The notes under the pieces are model-generated. The model had not been told where the DNA came from, did not search any database, and saw only the letters and a program-made list of their open reading frames with translations. Positions 48,995 to 58,441 of a stretch of DNA of 64,000 bases are shown here, piece by piece; within the stretch, counting starts at the first letter, position 1; the number at the start of each line of letters is the position of its first letter. The DNA is from CAWGHZ01 sp963822575 (GTDB taxonomy: Bacteria; Pseudomonadota; Alphaproteobacteria; MPNO01; DASWLB01): NCBI GenBank assembly GCA_963822575.1, contig CAWGHZ010000004.1, positions 682,001 through 746,000 of the forward strand, written 5' to 3'. The translations under genes and the position numbers were made by a program.

Positions 48995-50548
48995 TCAACG
49001 CCGAACGACTCCGGCTACGGCGCAGGCGGCCACCAGCACGAATACGATGGCATTGCCCCACCGCGCAAACGGCGTCGGCGGCAGCGCCTCCGGCAGATCG
49101 GCCATCAGTACGCCCTCGCGCCCCAGCCCCAGCCGCGCGCGCACACGGCCGTATGCGTCCACGACCGCCGAAATGCCGGTGTTGGCGACGCGGACCAGCG
49201 GCAGCCCCTCCTCGACGCTGCGCAGCCGGGCCGAGGCGAAATGCTCGTAGGGGCCCGAGCTGATGCCGAACCACCCGTCGTTGGTGATGTTGAGGAGCCA
49301 GTCCGGGCGGTGGGCCTCGTCCACCACCCGGTGGGGGAAGATCGCCTCGTAACAGATCAGCGGGCCGACCGGCGGCGCACCCGGCACGGCGATGGTCCGG
49401 GGCCCCGGCCCGGCGGAGAAGTCGGTCGGCCCGACCGCCAGCTTTTCGAACGGCAGCAGCCAGCGGAACGGCATGTATTCCCCGAACGGGACCAGATGGA
49501 ACTTGTCGTAGGTGGCGACGATCCGGCCCTCGGGATCGATCGCCGAAAGGCTGTTCCAGGCGCGGAAATCGCTGCCGCTGCCGGTGACGCGCGGCGCGCC
49601 GGTGACCAGCGCGCCGCCGGGCGGGGCGAGCGTCGCCAGCATGCGTACCAGGGCCGGGTTCTGTGCCAGCGACCACGGCACGGCCGACTCGGGCCATAAG
49701 ATATGCGTCGCGCCCTTCGCCCGGCCGGCGCGGCTCAGCGCGGCGAGGCGGGCGAGGTGCGCCTCGGCCAGGTTGGGATCCCATTTCAGGCTTTGCGGGA
49801 TGTTCGGCTGCACCAGGGCGAGGCGCACGTCGGGGACCTTGGGGGCGGGCGCCTCGGGCAGCCGGGCCGCACCCCCCGCCCACGCCAGCAGGGGCAGCGC
49901 CAGCGCCGCCACCACCGGCCGCCAGCGCCCCTTCTGCGGGTCGGCCAGCACCGCCGGCATGGCGGTTGCCAGCACCGTCATCAGCGTGAGACCGTAGACG
50001 CCGGTGACCGCGGCCAACTGCAGCGGCGCCGCGGTGAACGCCCAGCCATCGCCCATCAGGTTCCACGGGAAACCCGTGAAGATCCAGCCGCGCACCCATT
50101 CGAGGAAGGTCCAGGCCGCGGCGAACATCAGCACGCGCCCGATGCCCCGCGCGCGCGACAGCCGCACGATCAGGGTGACGATCCCGGTGAACACGCCGCC
50201 GCCGGCGCCGATGGCCGCCAGGGCGAACGGCACCAGCCAGCCGTATCGCTCGGGCGCGACCAGCAGCGCGTAGGACACCCAGTAGAGTCCGGCGACGAAG
50301 AAGCCGAACCCCCACCACCAGCCCGCGACGAAGGCGCGCCATGCGGTTTGCGCGCCGTCGACCAGCCAGACGAGGCCGGGAAACGCGACCAGCAGCAGCG
50401 GCAGCGCATAGACCGGCGGCATCGCCGCGGCCGCCGCGACGCCGAGGCCAACGGCAACCGTCGCCCGCCGCCAGCGCTTGAGACCGGCCACCTTCTCCGC
50501 CAGCCGCCCGACGCGGGGATGGGGCGGTGCGGCGAGTGTCGCCGTCAT
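48995..50548 (-). CDS. lnt: Apolipoprotein N-acyltransferase
   Basis: 517 residues. Several N-terminal membrane helices (about residues 30-225), then a nitrilase-like periplasmic domain with the catalytic triad E287 (LWPESAVPW), K349 (YDKFHLVPFGEYMP) and C399 (GPLICYEAIFPH), and a last membrane helix. Adds the third acyl chain to lipoproteins in the inner membrane. ATG at 50548. Followed by xre and metK; preceded by a family A repeat and corC. Confidence 0.96.
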   Translation of the reverse strand: MTATLAAPPHPRVGRLAEKVAGLKRWRRATVAVGLGVAAAAAMPPVYALPLLLVAFPGLVWLVDGAQTAWRAFVAGWWWGFGFFVAGLYWVSYALLVAPERYGWLVPFALAAIGAGGGVFTGIVTLIVRLSRARGIGRVLMFAAAWTFLEWVRGWIFTGFPWNLMGDGWAFTAAPLQLAAVTGVYGLTLMTVLATAMPAVLADPQKGRWRPVVAALALPLLAWAGGAARLPEAPAPKVPDVRLALVQPNIPQSLKWDPNLAEAHLARLAALSRAGRAKGATHILWPESAVPWSLAQNPALVRMLATLAPPGGALVTGAPRVTGSGSDFRAWNSLSAIDPEGRIVATYDKFHLVPFGEYMPFRWLLPFEKLAVGPTDFSAGPGPRTIAVPGAPPVGPLICYEAIFPHRVVDEAHRPDWLLNITNDGWFGISSGPYEHFASARLRSVEEGLPLVRVANTGISAVVDAYGRVRARLGLGREGVLMADLPEALPPTPFARWGNAIVFVLVAACAVAGVVRR

Positions 50549-50565
50549 TCGCGCCCGTCCAGATT

Positions 50566-50695
50566 GTCATCCCGGCCAAGCCGCGAATTGCGTTCGCGGC
50601 GCGAGCCGGGACCCATGTCGGGCGTTTTCGGTGCGGCGAAATGGGCCCCGGGTCTGCGGCGCATCGTCTTACGCTGCGCCGCGCCCGGGGTGACA
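50566..50695. repeat. Intergenic palindromic repeat, family A, copy 4 (best-preserved)
   Basis: Starts TTGTCATCCCGGCC and ends CCCGGGGTGACAAG, i.e. GTCAYCCCGG with its inverted partner. Inside lie GAGCCGGGACCCATG and AAATGGGCCCCGGG as a second nested pair. It fills the corC-lnt gap. Confidence 0.78.
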
Positions 50696-50708
50696 AGCTC
50701 GGGCTTCC

Positions 50709-51611
50709 TCACCCGTCCGCCTGCTGCGACGGCAGGTTGGAGATGCGCAGCTTGCGCACGCGACGGGGGTCGGCGTCGACCACCTCGAATTCGATGCCGG
50801 AGGGGTGGCGGATCACCTCGCCCCGCGCGGGCACCCGGCCGGCGACATAGAAGGCGAGCCCGCCCAGCGTCTCCACGTCCTCTCGCTCGTCGTCGGTGAG
50901 GAACTTTCCGACGCGCTTCTCGAAATCCTCGACGCCGACGCGCGCGTCGGCCAGGTAGCTGCCGTCCGACTGCTCGATCACCTCGGGCTCGGCCTCGTCG
51001 TCGTGCTCGTCCTCGATCTCGCCGACGATCTCCTCGACCAGGTCCTCGATGGTGATCAGCCCGTCGGTGCCGCCGTGCTCGTCGACGACCAGCGCCATGT
51101 GGATGCGGCTCACCTGCATCTGCAGAAGGAGCTCGAGCACCGGCATCGACGGCGCGACGAACAGCAGGCGGCGCACGATGGTGGATAGCTTGGCTGCGTG
51201 CGGGTTCTCCCAATACACCATCACGTCCTTGATGTGCACCAGCCCGACGACGTGGTCGAGCGTCTCGCGATAGACCGGCAGGCGCGTATGCGCTGTGCGG
51301 TTCATCTGGCGAATGACCTCGGCGACGGGCGTCGAAATCTCGATCGCGTCGATGTCGGCGCGCGGCACCATCACGTCGGCGGCGGTGCGGTCGCGCAGCT
51401 CCAGCACGTTGTGCAGCAGCACCAGCTCGTCCTGGCGGATTTCCTCGTCGCCGTTCGGGTGCTCGATCAGCTCCTCGATCGCCTCGCGCAGATCCTCCGC
51501 GCTCTGCGCGCGGATGAGGCGCCGCAGGCGGTGCAGGAGCCGGGAAAGCGATCCGGTTTCGGCCGCGGGCCGGTCGGCCCGCGGCGGGCTAGTGTCGCTG
51601 GCGTCGGGCAT
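50709..51611 (-). CDS. corC: CorC/HlyC-type CBS-domain protein
   Basis: 300 residues. Two CBS domains (TAADVMVPRADIDAIEI; RLLFVAPSMPVLELLLQMQ) and DEHGGTDGLITIEDLVEEIV precede a C-terminal transporter-associated domain (VETLGGLAFYVAGRVPARGE). No membrane segments, as in E. coli CorC, which works in Mg2+/Co2+ efflux. It follows ybeY by 20 bases, a common ybeY-corC-lnt order. The ATG at 51611 removes an unsupported N-terminal extension. Confidence 0.9.
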   Translation of the reverse strand: MPDASDTSPPRADRPAAETGSLSRLLHRLRRLIRAQSAEDLREAIEELIEHPNGDEEIRQDELVLLHNVLELRDRTAADVMVPRADIDAIEISTPVAEVIRQMNRTAHTRLPVYRETLDHVVGLVHIKDVMVYWENPHAAKLSTIVRRLLFVAPSMPVLELLLQMQVSRIHMALVVDEHGGTDGLITIEDLVEEIVGEIEDEHDDEAEPEVIEQSDGSYLADARVGVEDFEKRVGKFLTDDEREDVETLGGLAFYVAGRVPARGEVIRHPSGIEFEVVDADPRRVRKLRISNLPSQQADG

Positions 51612-51631
51612 GGACTCCGGTTCCGGGCCTG

Positions 51632-52138
51632 TTATGCGGCATGGTCGGCCTGCCGATAGGGGTCCGCGACTCCGAGCCGGGCGAGGATGGCGATTTCGAG
51701 CGCCTCCATCCGCCGCGCCTCGTCGTCCGCCGCGTGGTCGTGGCCCAAAAGGTGCAGCACGCCGTGCACCACGAGGTGCGCCAGATGGTCGGCGGGCGCA
51801 ATCCCGCGGGCGCGCGCCTCGCGCGCCACGGTCTCGCAGGCCAGCACCACATCGCCCAGCATCGTCGCGCCGTCCGGCCCGGCCGCGTCGTCGCACGGGA
51901 AGGACAGCACGTTGGTCGCGCCGTCTTTGTGGCGGAAGTCGCGGTTGAGACGGGCGATCTCGCCGTCATCCGTCAGCACGACGCTGATCTCGGCCCCGCC
52001 GATCGCCGGTCTGCCGACCGCCAGGGCGGCACGCGCCGCCTTGCGGACGATCGCGGCGGCGCCGGGCACGGTCTCGCGCCACGCCGCGCACGGGATCGCG
52101 ACGGCGATGGCCGCTTGGCCGGGCCGGGCCCGCGTCAC
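51632..52138 (-). CDS. ybeY: Endoribonuclease YbeY
   Basis: 168 residues. The zinc site HGVLHLLGHDH (H-x3-H-x5-H) and GATNVLSFPCDDAAGPDG are diagnostic. Acts in 16S 3'-end maturation and ribosome quality control. It starts with GTG, overlapping the phoH TGA (GTGA). Part of the miaB-phoH-ybeY-corC-lnt run. Confidence 0.95.
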   Translation of the reverse strand: MTRARPGQAAIAVAIPCAAWRETVPGAAAIVRKAARAALAVGRPAIGGAEISVVLTDDGEIARLNRDFRHKDGATNVLSFPCDDAAGPDGATMLGDVVLACETVAREARARGIAPADHLAHLVVHGVLHLLGHDHAADDEARRMEALEIAILARLGVADPYRQADHAA

Positions 52139-53140
52139 GGCGTGCGGGCGGCGTGCGTGCGCGGGCTCGCGCGGCGACGCTCGTCCTCCTCATAGGCGCG
52201 CACGATGCGGGTCACCAGCGCGTGGCGCACCACGTCCTTGTCGGTGAACACGATCTGGGCGAGACCTTCCATCCCGTCGAGCGTCTCGATCGCGTGGGCG
52301 AGGCCCGAGGTCTCGCCGCGCGGCAGGTCGACCTGGCTGAGGTCGCCGGTCACCGCCATGCGCGAATTCTCGCCGAGGCGCGTGAGGAACATCTTCATCT
52401 GCACCTTGGTGGTGTTCTGCCCCTCGTCCAGGATGACGAAGGCGTTCGACAAGGTGCGTCCGCGCATGAAGGCGAGCGGCGCGATCTCGATCTCGCCCGA
52501 ATTGAGCCGCTTGATCACCTGGTCGGCGGGCAGCATGTCGTAGAGCGCGTCGTAGAGAGGGCGCAGATACGGGTCCACCTTCTCACGCAGATCGCCCGGC
52601 AGGAAGCCCAGCCGCTCGCCCGCTTCGACGGCGGGGCGCGACAGGATGAGGCGGTCGACGCGGCCGGCGATCATCATGTTCACCGCCATGGCGACGGCGA
52701 GGTAGGTCTTGCCGGTGCCGGCCGGACCCAGCCCGAACACCAGTTCGGAACTCGGCGAGCGCGCGGATATAGTCGGCTTGGCGGGCCGAGCGCGGCGTGA
52801 TGTGGCGGCGCGGCGTGATCAGCGCGGGACCTTCGCCGCCCGCGGCCCCGCGCGCCTGGTCGGCCATGCGGATGGCGGCGTCGACGTCGCCCATTTCGAC
52901 CTCGTGCCCGCGCCTGAGCCGGCTGTAGAGCGATTCGAGCGCGTCGCGCGCGTGCCCCGCCGCGTCGGGCGGGCCGGAGATGGCGATGCGGTTGCCGCGC
53001 GTGTGCAGCGACACGCCGAGGCGCTGCTCGATGCGCGCGAGGTTTCGGTCGTACTCGCCGAACAGCCGCGGCAGCAGGCTGTTGTCATCGAACTCGATGA
53101 GGACGGGGCGGTCGGCGGCGTCTTTCGCGCGGGTACTCAA
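52135..53140 (-). CDS. PhoH-like ATPase (frameshifted in this sequence)
   Basis: About 334 residues once repaired, YbeZ/PhoH type. N-terminal part ends ARQADYIRALAEF; the second frame holds VFGLGPAGTGKTYLAVAMAV (Walker A), SRPAVEAGERLGFLPGDL and AFVILDEGQNTT (Walker B). Deleting one T in GAGTTC (minus strand, 52748-52753) gives RALAESELVFGLGPAGTGKT, the normal sequence. Start is TTG at 53140, overlapping the miaB TGA (TTGA); no ATG is available. Works with YbeY in RNA metabolism. Confidence 0.92.
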
Positions 53141-54489
53141 GAGGCGACCCGCCCGGCGAGCGAGTTGGCGTGCGCGGCGACGATCTCGACCGGAACGATG
53201 CGCCCGGCAAGATCGGCGTCCGCGGGCGCCGCCACGTGTACCGCCTGCATCCAGGGCGTGCGCCCGGCAAGCTGGCCGGCGCGCTTGCCCGCGCAGTCGA
53301 GCAGCACCGGCACGACGCGCCCCTCGGTCCTGGCGTTGAACGCGCGCTGCTGCGCGGAGAGAAGTTCCTGCAGCCGGGCGAGCCGCTCGGCCTTCACCGG
53401 CTCGGGCACCTGGTCGGGCGCGTCGGCCGCCGGCGTGCCGGGGCGCGGCGAATATTTGAAGGAATAGGATTGGGCGTATCCCACCGCACGCACGAGATCG
53501 AGCGTCGCTTCGAAATCGTCGTCGGTCTCGCCCGGGTGGCCGACGATGAAGTCGGACGACAAAGCGAGGTCGGGCCGCGCCGCGCGCAGCTTGTCGACAA
53601 TCGCGAGATAGTCCTTCGCCTTGTGGCGGCGGTTCATGGCGGCGAGCATGCGGTCCGACCCCGACTGCACCGGAAGGTGCAGGTAGGGCATCAAGGTTTC
53701 GATTTCGCGATGGGCGGCGATCAGCGCGCCGTCCATGTCGCGCGGGTGCGAGGTGGTGTAGCGGATGCGGGCGAGCCCGTCGATCCCGGCCAGCGCGCGG
53801 ATGAGCCGCCCGAGCCCCCAGTCGCGCCCGCCGTCGGGCGCCGTGCCGTGATAGGCGTTGACGTTCTGGCCTAGAAGGGTGATCTCGCGCGCCCCGGTCG
53901 CCACCAGACGGCGCGCCTCGGCCAGCACGTCGGCGGCGGGGCGGGAATATTCCGCGCCGCGCGTATAGGGCACCACGCAGAACGAGCAGAACTTGTCGCA
54001 GCCCTCCTGCACGGTGAGGAAGGCGGAGACCGCGCCGTCCGTCGAAGGGGCGGGCAGGAAGTCGAACTTTGGCTCGGCCGGGAAATCCGTGTCGATCGCC
54101 GCGTCGCCGAGTTCGGCGCGGGCGACGAGGTCGGCAAGGCGATGGTAGGCTTGCGGGCCGACCACCACATCGACCTGCGGCGCGCGGGCGGTGATCTCCG
54201 CCCCCTCCGCCTGGGCGACGCAGCCAGCGACGCCGACCAGCATCTTCCCGCCGGCGCGAGCGCGTTCGGTCTTCAGCACGCGCAGCCGTCCCAGCTCGGA
54301 ATAGATCTTCTCGGCCGCCTTGTCGCGGATGTGGCAGGTGTTGAGGATCACCAGATCGGCGTCCTCCGGCCCCGCGGCTCGGCCATAGCCCGATTGCGCC
54401 AGGACGTCCGCCATGCGGGCGGCGTCGTAGACGTTCATCTGACAGCCATAGCTCTTGATATACGCTTTTTTGGTCGCGACCGGGTTCAA
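53137..54489 (-). CDS. miaB: tRNA-2-methylthio-N6-dimethylallyladenosine synthase
   Basis: 450 residues. N-terminal UPF0004 domain with cysteines in KSYGCQMNVYDAARM, LNTCHIRDKAAEKIYSELG and VGVAGCVAQAEG; radical SAM site EGCDKFCSFCVVPYTRG; TRAM domain at the end. Methylthiolates A37 of tRNAs. It begins with TTG (54489); no ATG/GTG lies between it and the first conserved residues. Confidence 0.96.
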   Translation of the reverse strand: MNPVATKKAYIKSYGCQMNVYDAARMADVLAQSGYGRAAGPEDADLVILNTCHIRDKAAEKIYSELGRLRVLKTERARAGGKMLVGVAGCVAQAEGAEITARAPQVDVVVGPQAYHRLADLVARAELGDAAIDTDFPAEPKFDFLPAPSTDGAVSAFLTVQEGCDKFCSFCVVPYTRGAEYSRPAADVLAEARRLVATGAREITLLGQNVNAYHGTAPDGGRDWGLGRLIRALAGIDGLARIRYTTSHPRDMDGALIAAHREIETLMPYLHLPVQSGSDRMLAAMNRRHKAKDYLAIVDKLRAARPDLALSSDFIVGHPGETDDDFEATLDLVRAVGYAQSYSFKYSPRPGTPAADAPDQVPEPVKAERLARLQELLSAQQRAFNARTEGRVVPVLLDCAGKRAGQLAGRTPWMQAVHVAAPADADLAGRIVPVEIVAAHANSLAGRVAS

Positions 54490-54556
54490 ACGCCAATCTC
54501 CGCGGCGCGGAGGCCGCCCTGCGAACGTAGCATCGGCGCGGGGCCAGTCAAGGAAC

Positions 54557-55366
54557 TCACGCCGCCACCTTGACCCGCGGGCGCGGGGCGGACGGGCCGG
54601 CGTTGGCGGCGGCGAGCCCCTGGGCCACCACGGCCTGGCAGTGCGCGGCCAGCGCCTTGCGCGAGCCGAACTCGGCGAAGGTCACCGGCTCGTGGAACTC
54701 GATCTCGACGGTGAGCTTGCCGAGCCCGAGCATCGACCAGATGTGCGGCATCAGCTCCATCTCGCCGAACCAGGTGTAAAGCGGCCTGAGCCCGCGCCCG
54801 AGCGGAATGCCGTCGAGCCGCGTGTAGGCGAGCGAGACCGGCTGCACGGCGAGCGGCTGGCCGTCCACCTCGCGCTCGGCCACGGCGAACAGCGCGGTGC
54901 GGAACGCGCGGACGCGCGAGCCGTCGGTCGAGGTGCCTTCGGGGAACAGGATCAAATTGTCGCCGGCGTCGAGGCGCTTGCCGATCTCGTCGCGGTGGTC
55001 CTGGATCTGCGCGGCGCGGCGCTCGATGAACACGGTGCGCTGCAGCTTGGCCAGCGTGCCGAACAGCGGCCAGTTCTTCACCTCCGCCTTCGATATGAAC
55101 GAGACCTCGAGCACGGACGACAGCACGGCGATGTCGAGGTAGGAGCTGTGGTTGCACACGAACAGCGTCGGCGCGGCGCGCGAGATCTTGCCCCTCACCG
55201 CTACCCGGATGCCGAGGATGCGGCAGCAGTTGCGGTGATAGATCAGCGGGATACGCTTCGCCCAGCGCCGGTTGACCAGGAGCGCCACGACCTGCGCCGG
55301 CATGAGAAGTACCGTGAATGCGAGATAGACCACCGCCCGTAGGAACGCGCGCAGCGGCGAGCCCAT
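54557..55366 (-). CDS. Lysophospholipid acyltransferase (PlsC/OlsA-like)
   Basis: 269 residues. Membrane helix near the N-terminus (FLRAVVYLAFTVLLMPAQVV), then the acyltransferase motifs FVCNHSSYLDIAVLS (H-x4-D), VFIERRAAQIQDHR and LILFPEGTSTDGSRV. Adds a fatty acid to a 1-acyl lipid. Because the gene directly upstream is OlsB-like, it may be OlsA, making ornithine lipid from lyso-ornithine lipid; PlsC is the alternative. Confidence 0.85.
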   Translation of the reverse strand: MGSPLRAFLRAVVYLAFTVLLMPAQVVALLVNRRWAKRIPLIYHRNCCRILGIRVAVRGKISRAAPTLFVCNHSSYLDIAVLSSVLEVSFISKAEVKNWPLFGTLAKLQRTVFIERRAAQIQDHRDEIGKRLDAGDNLILFPEGTSTDGSRVRAFRTALFAVAEREVDGQPLAVQPVSLAYTRLDGIPLGRGLRPLYTWFGEMELMPHIWSMLGLGKLTVEIEFHEPVTFAEFGSRKALAAHCQAVVAQGLAAANAGPSAPRPRVKVAA

Positions 55367-55382
55367 CAGCCTCGCCTCCGCA

Positions 55383-56228
55383 TTACGCCGTCGCCTCGCG
55401 CGTGGCGCGTTCGTAATGGCGGATGTACTTCTCGGTGACCAGGTCGGTCTTGACCACGATCGAGACGTCGGTGGTGTTGAACTGATGGTCGATCACCGCG
55501 CCGTCGCCGACGAACCCGCCGAGCCGGAGATACCCCTTGATCAGCGGCGGCAGCTTGGCGAGCGCCGCCTTGCGGTCGACCGCCTCGGCCGGCAGCTGCG
55601 CCATCGAGACGTAGCGCTCGGGCAGCGCGTTCGGGCGCAGTGCGGGCGGCGCCAGGTGGAAATGGTGCAAATAGGCGAGCGGCAGGGCAAGCGCCTCCAC
55701 GTCGGTGCCCGGCAGGCTCGCGCAGCCGAACATGATCTCGATGTCGTAGTGGTAGACGTAGGCCGCGATGAACCGCCACAGAAGCTGCATGGTCAGCCCG
55801 TTGCGGTAGTCCGCGTCGACGCAGGACCGGCCGAGCTCCAGAATCTCGCCGCGGAAGGCGAGCAGCGGCGAGATGTCGTATTCCGACGCCGAATAGAACC
55901 GGCCGAATGCCTCCGCCGGCGCGCGGCGCAGCACGCGGTACGTGCCCACCACGCCGCGCCCGCCGTCCAATTCGCGCCGCCGGTCGATCACCAGCAGATG
56001 GTCGCAGACCGCGTCGAACTCGTCGGCGTCGCGCCGGCTCGCCGCCGCTTCGGGCGAGGGCTTGGCCGCCATTTCCTCGTAGAACACGCGGTAGCGCAGC
56101 GCCTGGGCGGCGTCGATGTCGACCGCGCATTCGGCCAGCCGGACGGCGAGCGGGCCCGCCTCGACTGGCGCGGTCGGGCCCGGGCCGCGGTCGGCGGGGC
56201 GCGGCGGGGCGCCGTCAGGGCCGTCCAT
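55383..56228 (-). CDS. OlsB-like GNAT N-acyltransferase (ornithine lipid synthesis)
   Basis: 281 residues. A GNAT-type core: QALRYRVFYEEMAAKPSPEA, GGRGVVGTYRVLRR, ILELGRSCVDADYRNG and MFGCASLPGTDVEALALPL. This is the ornithine-acyl-ACP N-acyltransferase pattern; OlsB makes lyso-ornithine lipid, a phosphate-free membrane lipid used under phosphate limitation. It lies 16 bases upstream of the acyltransferase. A short Pro-rich N-terminus precedes the fold. Confidence 0.82.
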   Translation of the reverse strand: MDGPDGAPPRPADRGPGPTAPVEAGPLAVRLAECAVDIDAAQALRYRVFYEEMAAKPSPEAAASRRDADEFDAVCDHLLVIDRRRELDGGRGVVGTYRVLRRAPAEAFGRFYSASEYDISPLLAFRGEILELGRSCVDADYRNGLTMQLLWRFIAAYVYHYDIEIMFGCASLPGTDVEALALPLAYLHHFHLAPPALRPNALPERYVSMAQLPAEAVDRKAALAKLPPLIKGYLRLGGFVGDGAVIDHQFNTTDVSIVVKTDLVTEKYIRHYERATREATA

Positions 56229-56276
56229 GCCGTCCTCGCGGCGTGGCGTTGCGGCTCCGGGCCGGCACGCGTGCGG

Positions 56277-56720
56277 TCATTTGCGCGGCTTGTCCGTCTG
56301 GGCGTGGTCGAGCGGGAGGCCGAACAGCTCCAACCGGTCGCCCACCATCTCGAATCCCAGATCGTGGCAGATCTTGCGTTTCAGCTTCTCGAGCTCGGCG
56401 TTCTCGAACTCGATCACCTCGCCTGTCTTGAGGTTGATCAGGTGGTGGTGGTGGTGCTGCTCGTCCACCTCCTCGTAGCGCGCGCGGCCGTCGCCGAACT
56501 CGCGCCGCTCGATGATGTTGGCCTCCTCGAACAGGCGGACGGTGCGGTAGACGGTTGCGATGGAGATGCGCGGGTCGACCAGGTTGGCCCGGCGGTGCAC
56601 CTCCTCGACATGCGGGTGGTCGGACAATTCGGACAGCACGCGCGCGATCACGCGCCGCTGCTCCGTCATCTTCATCCCCTTGTCAAGGCAGAGCTGTTCG
56701 ATGCGCGATGGCACCGCCAT
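56277..56720 (-). CDS. fur: Ferric uptake regulator family protein (Fur/Mur)
   Basis: 147 residues. DNA-binding helix MKMTEQRRVIARVLSELSDH; ISIATVYRTVRLFEEANII; His-rich metal site DEQHHHHHLINLKTGEVIEF; CHDLGFEMVGDRLELFGL. In alphaproteobacteria such a protein may sense manganese (Mur) rather than iron. The ATG at 56720 follows AGAGGG. Second Fur-family regulator of the window besides Irr. Confidence 0.92.
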   Translation of the reverse strand: MAVPSRIEQLCLDKGMKMTEQRRVIARVLSELSDHPHVEEVHRRANLVDPRISIATVYRTVRLFEEANIIERREFGDGRARYEEVDEQHHHHHLINLKTGEVIEFENAELEKLKRKICHDLGFEMVGDRLELFGLPLDHAQTDKPRK

Positions 56721-56830
56721 GGTCCCTCTCACCGCAACGAATTGTAAGTCGGACCGCCGGACTAGTCAAAACCGGACGTGCCCGGTGCGGTCCGGCGGCG
56801 GACGCCGCGGCGTCCGCCACCCCGCAGGGC

Positions 56831-57232
56831 TCAGTCGGCGGGCCGGCGGCCCAGGCCGATCTTCTTGGCCAGCGCCGAACGCTGGCGGGCGTAGTTCGGT
56901 GCAACCATGGGATAATCGGCCGGCAGGCCCCAGCGCTCGCGATACTGCTCGGGCGTCATGCCGTACGCCGTCTTCAGGTGGCGCTTCAGCATCTTGAGCT
57001 TTTTGCCGTCCTCCAAACACACGATATACTCGGGGGTGACCGACCGGCGAACCGAGATGGCCGGGGTCGGCCGACCCTCGGACTGGCCGTTGGACACCTC
57101 GCTCAGCGCGGAATGGACCGTACGGATGAGGTCGGGCAGATCGTTCTGGGACACGCTATTGTTTCTGACATGCGCCGCAACGATTTCGGTGGTCAGGTTT
57201 AGTAGTTCTTTCGTGTTGGATGCGTCTGCCAT
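56831..57232 (-). CDS. mucR: MucR/Ros family zinc-finger regulator
   Basis: 133 residues. The zinc-finger region is SVTPEYIVCLEDGKKLKMLK followed by RHLKTAYGMTPEQYRERW; the C-x2-D...H-x4/5 arrangement is that of the Ros/MucR fold. N-terminal helix TTEIVAAHVRNNSVSQNDLP is the oligomerisation region. MucR proteins silence AT-rich targets and control exopolysaccharide, motility and cell cycle genes. The upstream gap (57233-57321) is AT-rich, a possible auto-regulatory target. Confidence 0.93.
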   Translation of the reverse strand: MADASNTKELLNLTTEIVAAHVRNNSVSQNDLPDLIRTVHSALSEVSNGQSEGRPTPAISVRRSVTPEYIVCLEDGKKLKMLKRHLKTAYGMTPEQYRERWGLPADYPMVAPNYARQRSALAKKIGLGRRPAD

Positions 57233-57321
57233 GCAAAGTCCTTCCTTTCGCAACGCACAGGTTACTTCGAACGACAACTTAGTTTACCTTTTCAGCTGGG
57301 GCAAGGGGCAATTTCACAATC

Positions 57322-57594
57322 ATGCGAAGTGATAACGCTGTGGATAGCGTGCAGTACTACTTGGATATCACGCCCGAGGTGTGCCCGATGACCTTCGTGC
57401 GCACGCGCCTGTTGGTCGAGCGCATGGCCGCGGGCGAGACGGCCGAGGTGCGCCTCAAGGGTGCCGAGCCGCTCGAGAATGTGCCCGCCTCCCTCACCGA
57501 GCTCGGCCATGAAGTGCTGTCTATGGCGCCGGAGGATCCGGCCGCCGCCGGCCCCGACGACATCTGGCGCCTGAGGGTGAAAAAGGCGGGGTAG
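57322..57594 (+). CDS. TusA-family sulfurtransferase-like protein
   Basis: 90 residues. DITPEVCPMTFVRTRLLVER holds the C-P motif of the TusA/SirA family, with GETAEVRLKGAEPLENVPAS following. These small proteins pass sulfur as persulfide, for tRNA thiolation or other sulfur delivery. A start at 57322 is used; a GTG 21 bases later is possible. Divergent from mucR. Confidence 0.84.
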   Translation: MRSDNAVDSVQYYLDITPEVCPMTFVRTRLLVERMAAGETAEVRLKGAEPLENVPASLTELGHEVLSMAPEDPAAAGPDDIWRLRVKKAG

Positions 57595-57663
57595 GGCGCC
57601 TTCCCTCGCCGCGCCGCCGCCGGCGATGCTAATGAGGGGAAGCCGAGGCGAGTGGAGGGACAG

Positions 57664-58383
57664 ATGAGCAGCTTGATCGAGGTCGTGCGCGACCTGGTGA
57701 TCGCCAACCGCATCCTGGCGCGCGAAGAGGTGGTCGACGCGTTCGGCCATATCAGCGTGCGCCACCCGGACGACCCGAACCGCTACCTCCTGTCCCGCGC
57801 CCGCAGCCCCGAGCTGGTGACGTTCGACGACATCATGGAGTTCACCCTGAAGGGCGAGCCGTTGGACCAGCGCGGCCGCGAGATCTTCGCCGAGCGCGCG
57901 ATCCACGGCGCGCTTTACGAGGCGCGGCCCGACGTGATCAGCGTCGTGCACAACCACTCGTTCGAAGTGATCCCGTTCAGCGTGACCGGCACGCCGATCC
58001 GCCCGCTGCTGCACACCGCCTCGCGCCTCGGGGCGGAGATTCCGCTGTGGGACATCGCCGACAAGTTCGGCGACGCGACCAACCTCCTGGTCACCACGAT
58101 GGAGCAGGGTCACGACCTCGCGAACGCCCTGGGCGACCGCGTCGCCGCGCTGATGCGCGGCCATGGCTGCGTCGTGGTCGGCCCCTCGATCCGGGCCGCG
58201 GTCATCTCCGCGGTCTATCTGCAGATCAATGCGCGTCTGCAGTCCGACGCGATGCGCATGGGCAAGGTGCGGTATCTCTCCGCGGGCGAGATCGACTCGT
58301 TCACCAGCCGGCGGATCGGCGATTTCCACGGCGGCCGCGCCTGGGAATGGCTGGTGACCCGCGCCGGCTGCACCGACCTGTAG
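57664..58383 (+). CDS. Class II aldolase/adducin-domain protein
   Basis: 239 residues. DAFGHISVRHPDDPNRYLLS, IHGALYEARPDVISVVHNHS (zinc His and Glu) and ALMRGHGCVVVG match fuculose-phosphate aldolase-type domains. Closely similar throughout to the protein at 29015 but without the basic tail and frameshift. The family includes catabolic decarboxylases and aldolases; the true substrate is unknown. Followed at 59 bases by the quinone oxidoreductase gene. Confidence 0.86.
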   Translation: MSSLIEVVRDLVIANRILAREEVVDAFGHISVRHPDDPNRYLLSRARSPELVTFDDIMEFTLKGEPLDQRGREIFAERAIHGALYEARPDVISVVHNHSFEVIPFSVTGTPIRPLLHTASRLGAEIPLWDIADKFGDATNLLVTTMEQGHDLANALGDRVAALMRGHGCVVVGPSIRAAVISAVYLQINARLQSDAMRMGKVRYLSAGEIDSFTSRRIGDFHGGRAWEWLVTRAGCTDL

Positions 58384-58441
58384 CGCCGCGGGCAAAAACC
58401 CGGCACACTGTTGCCGAGGCTAAGGGGCGGCAGGGGGCGGC

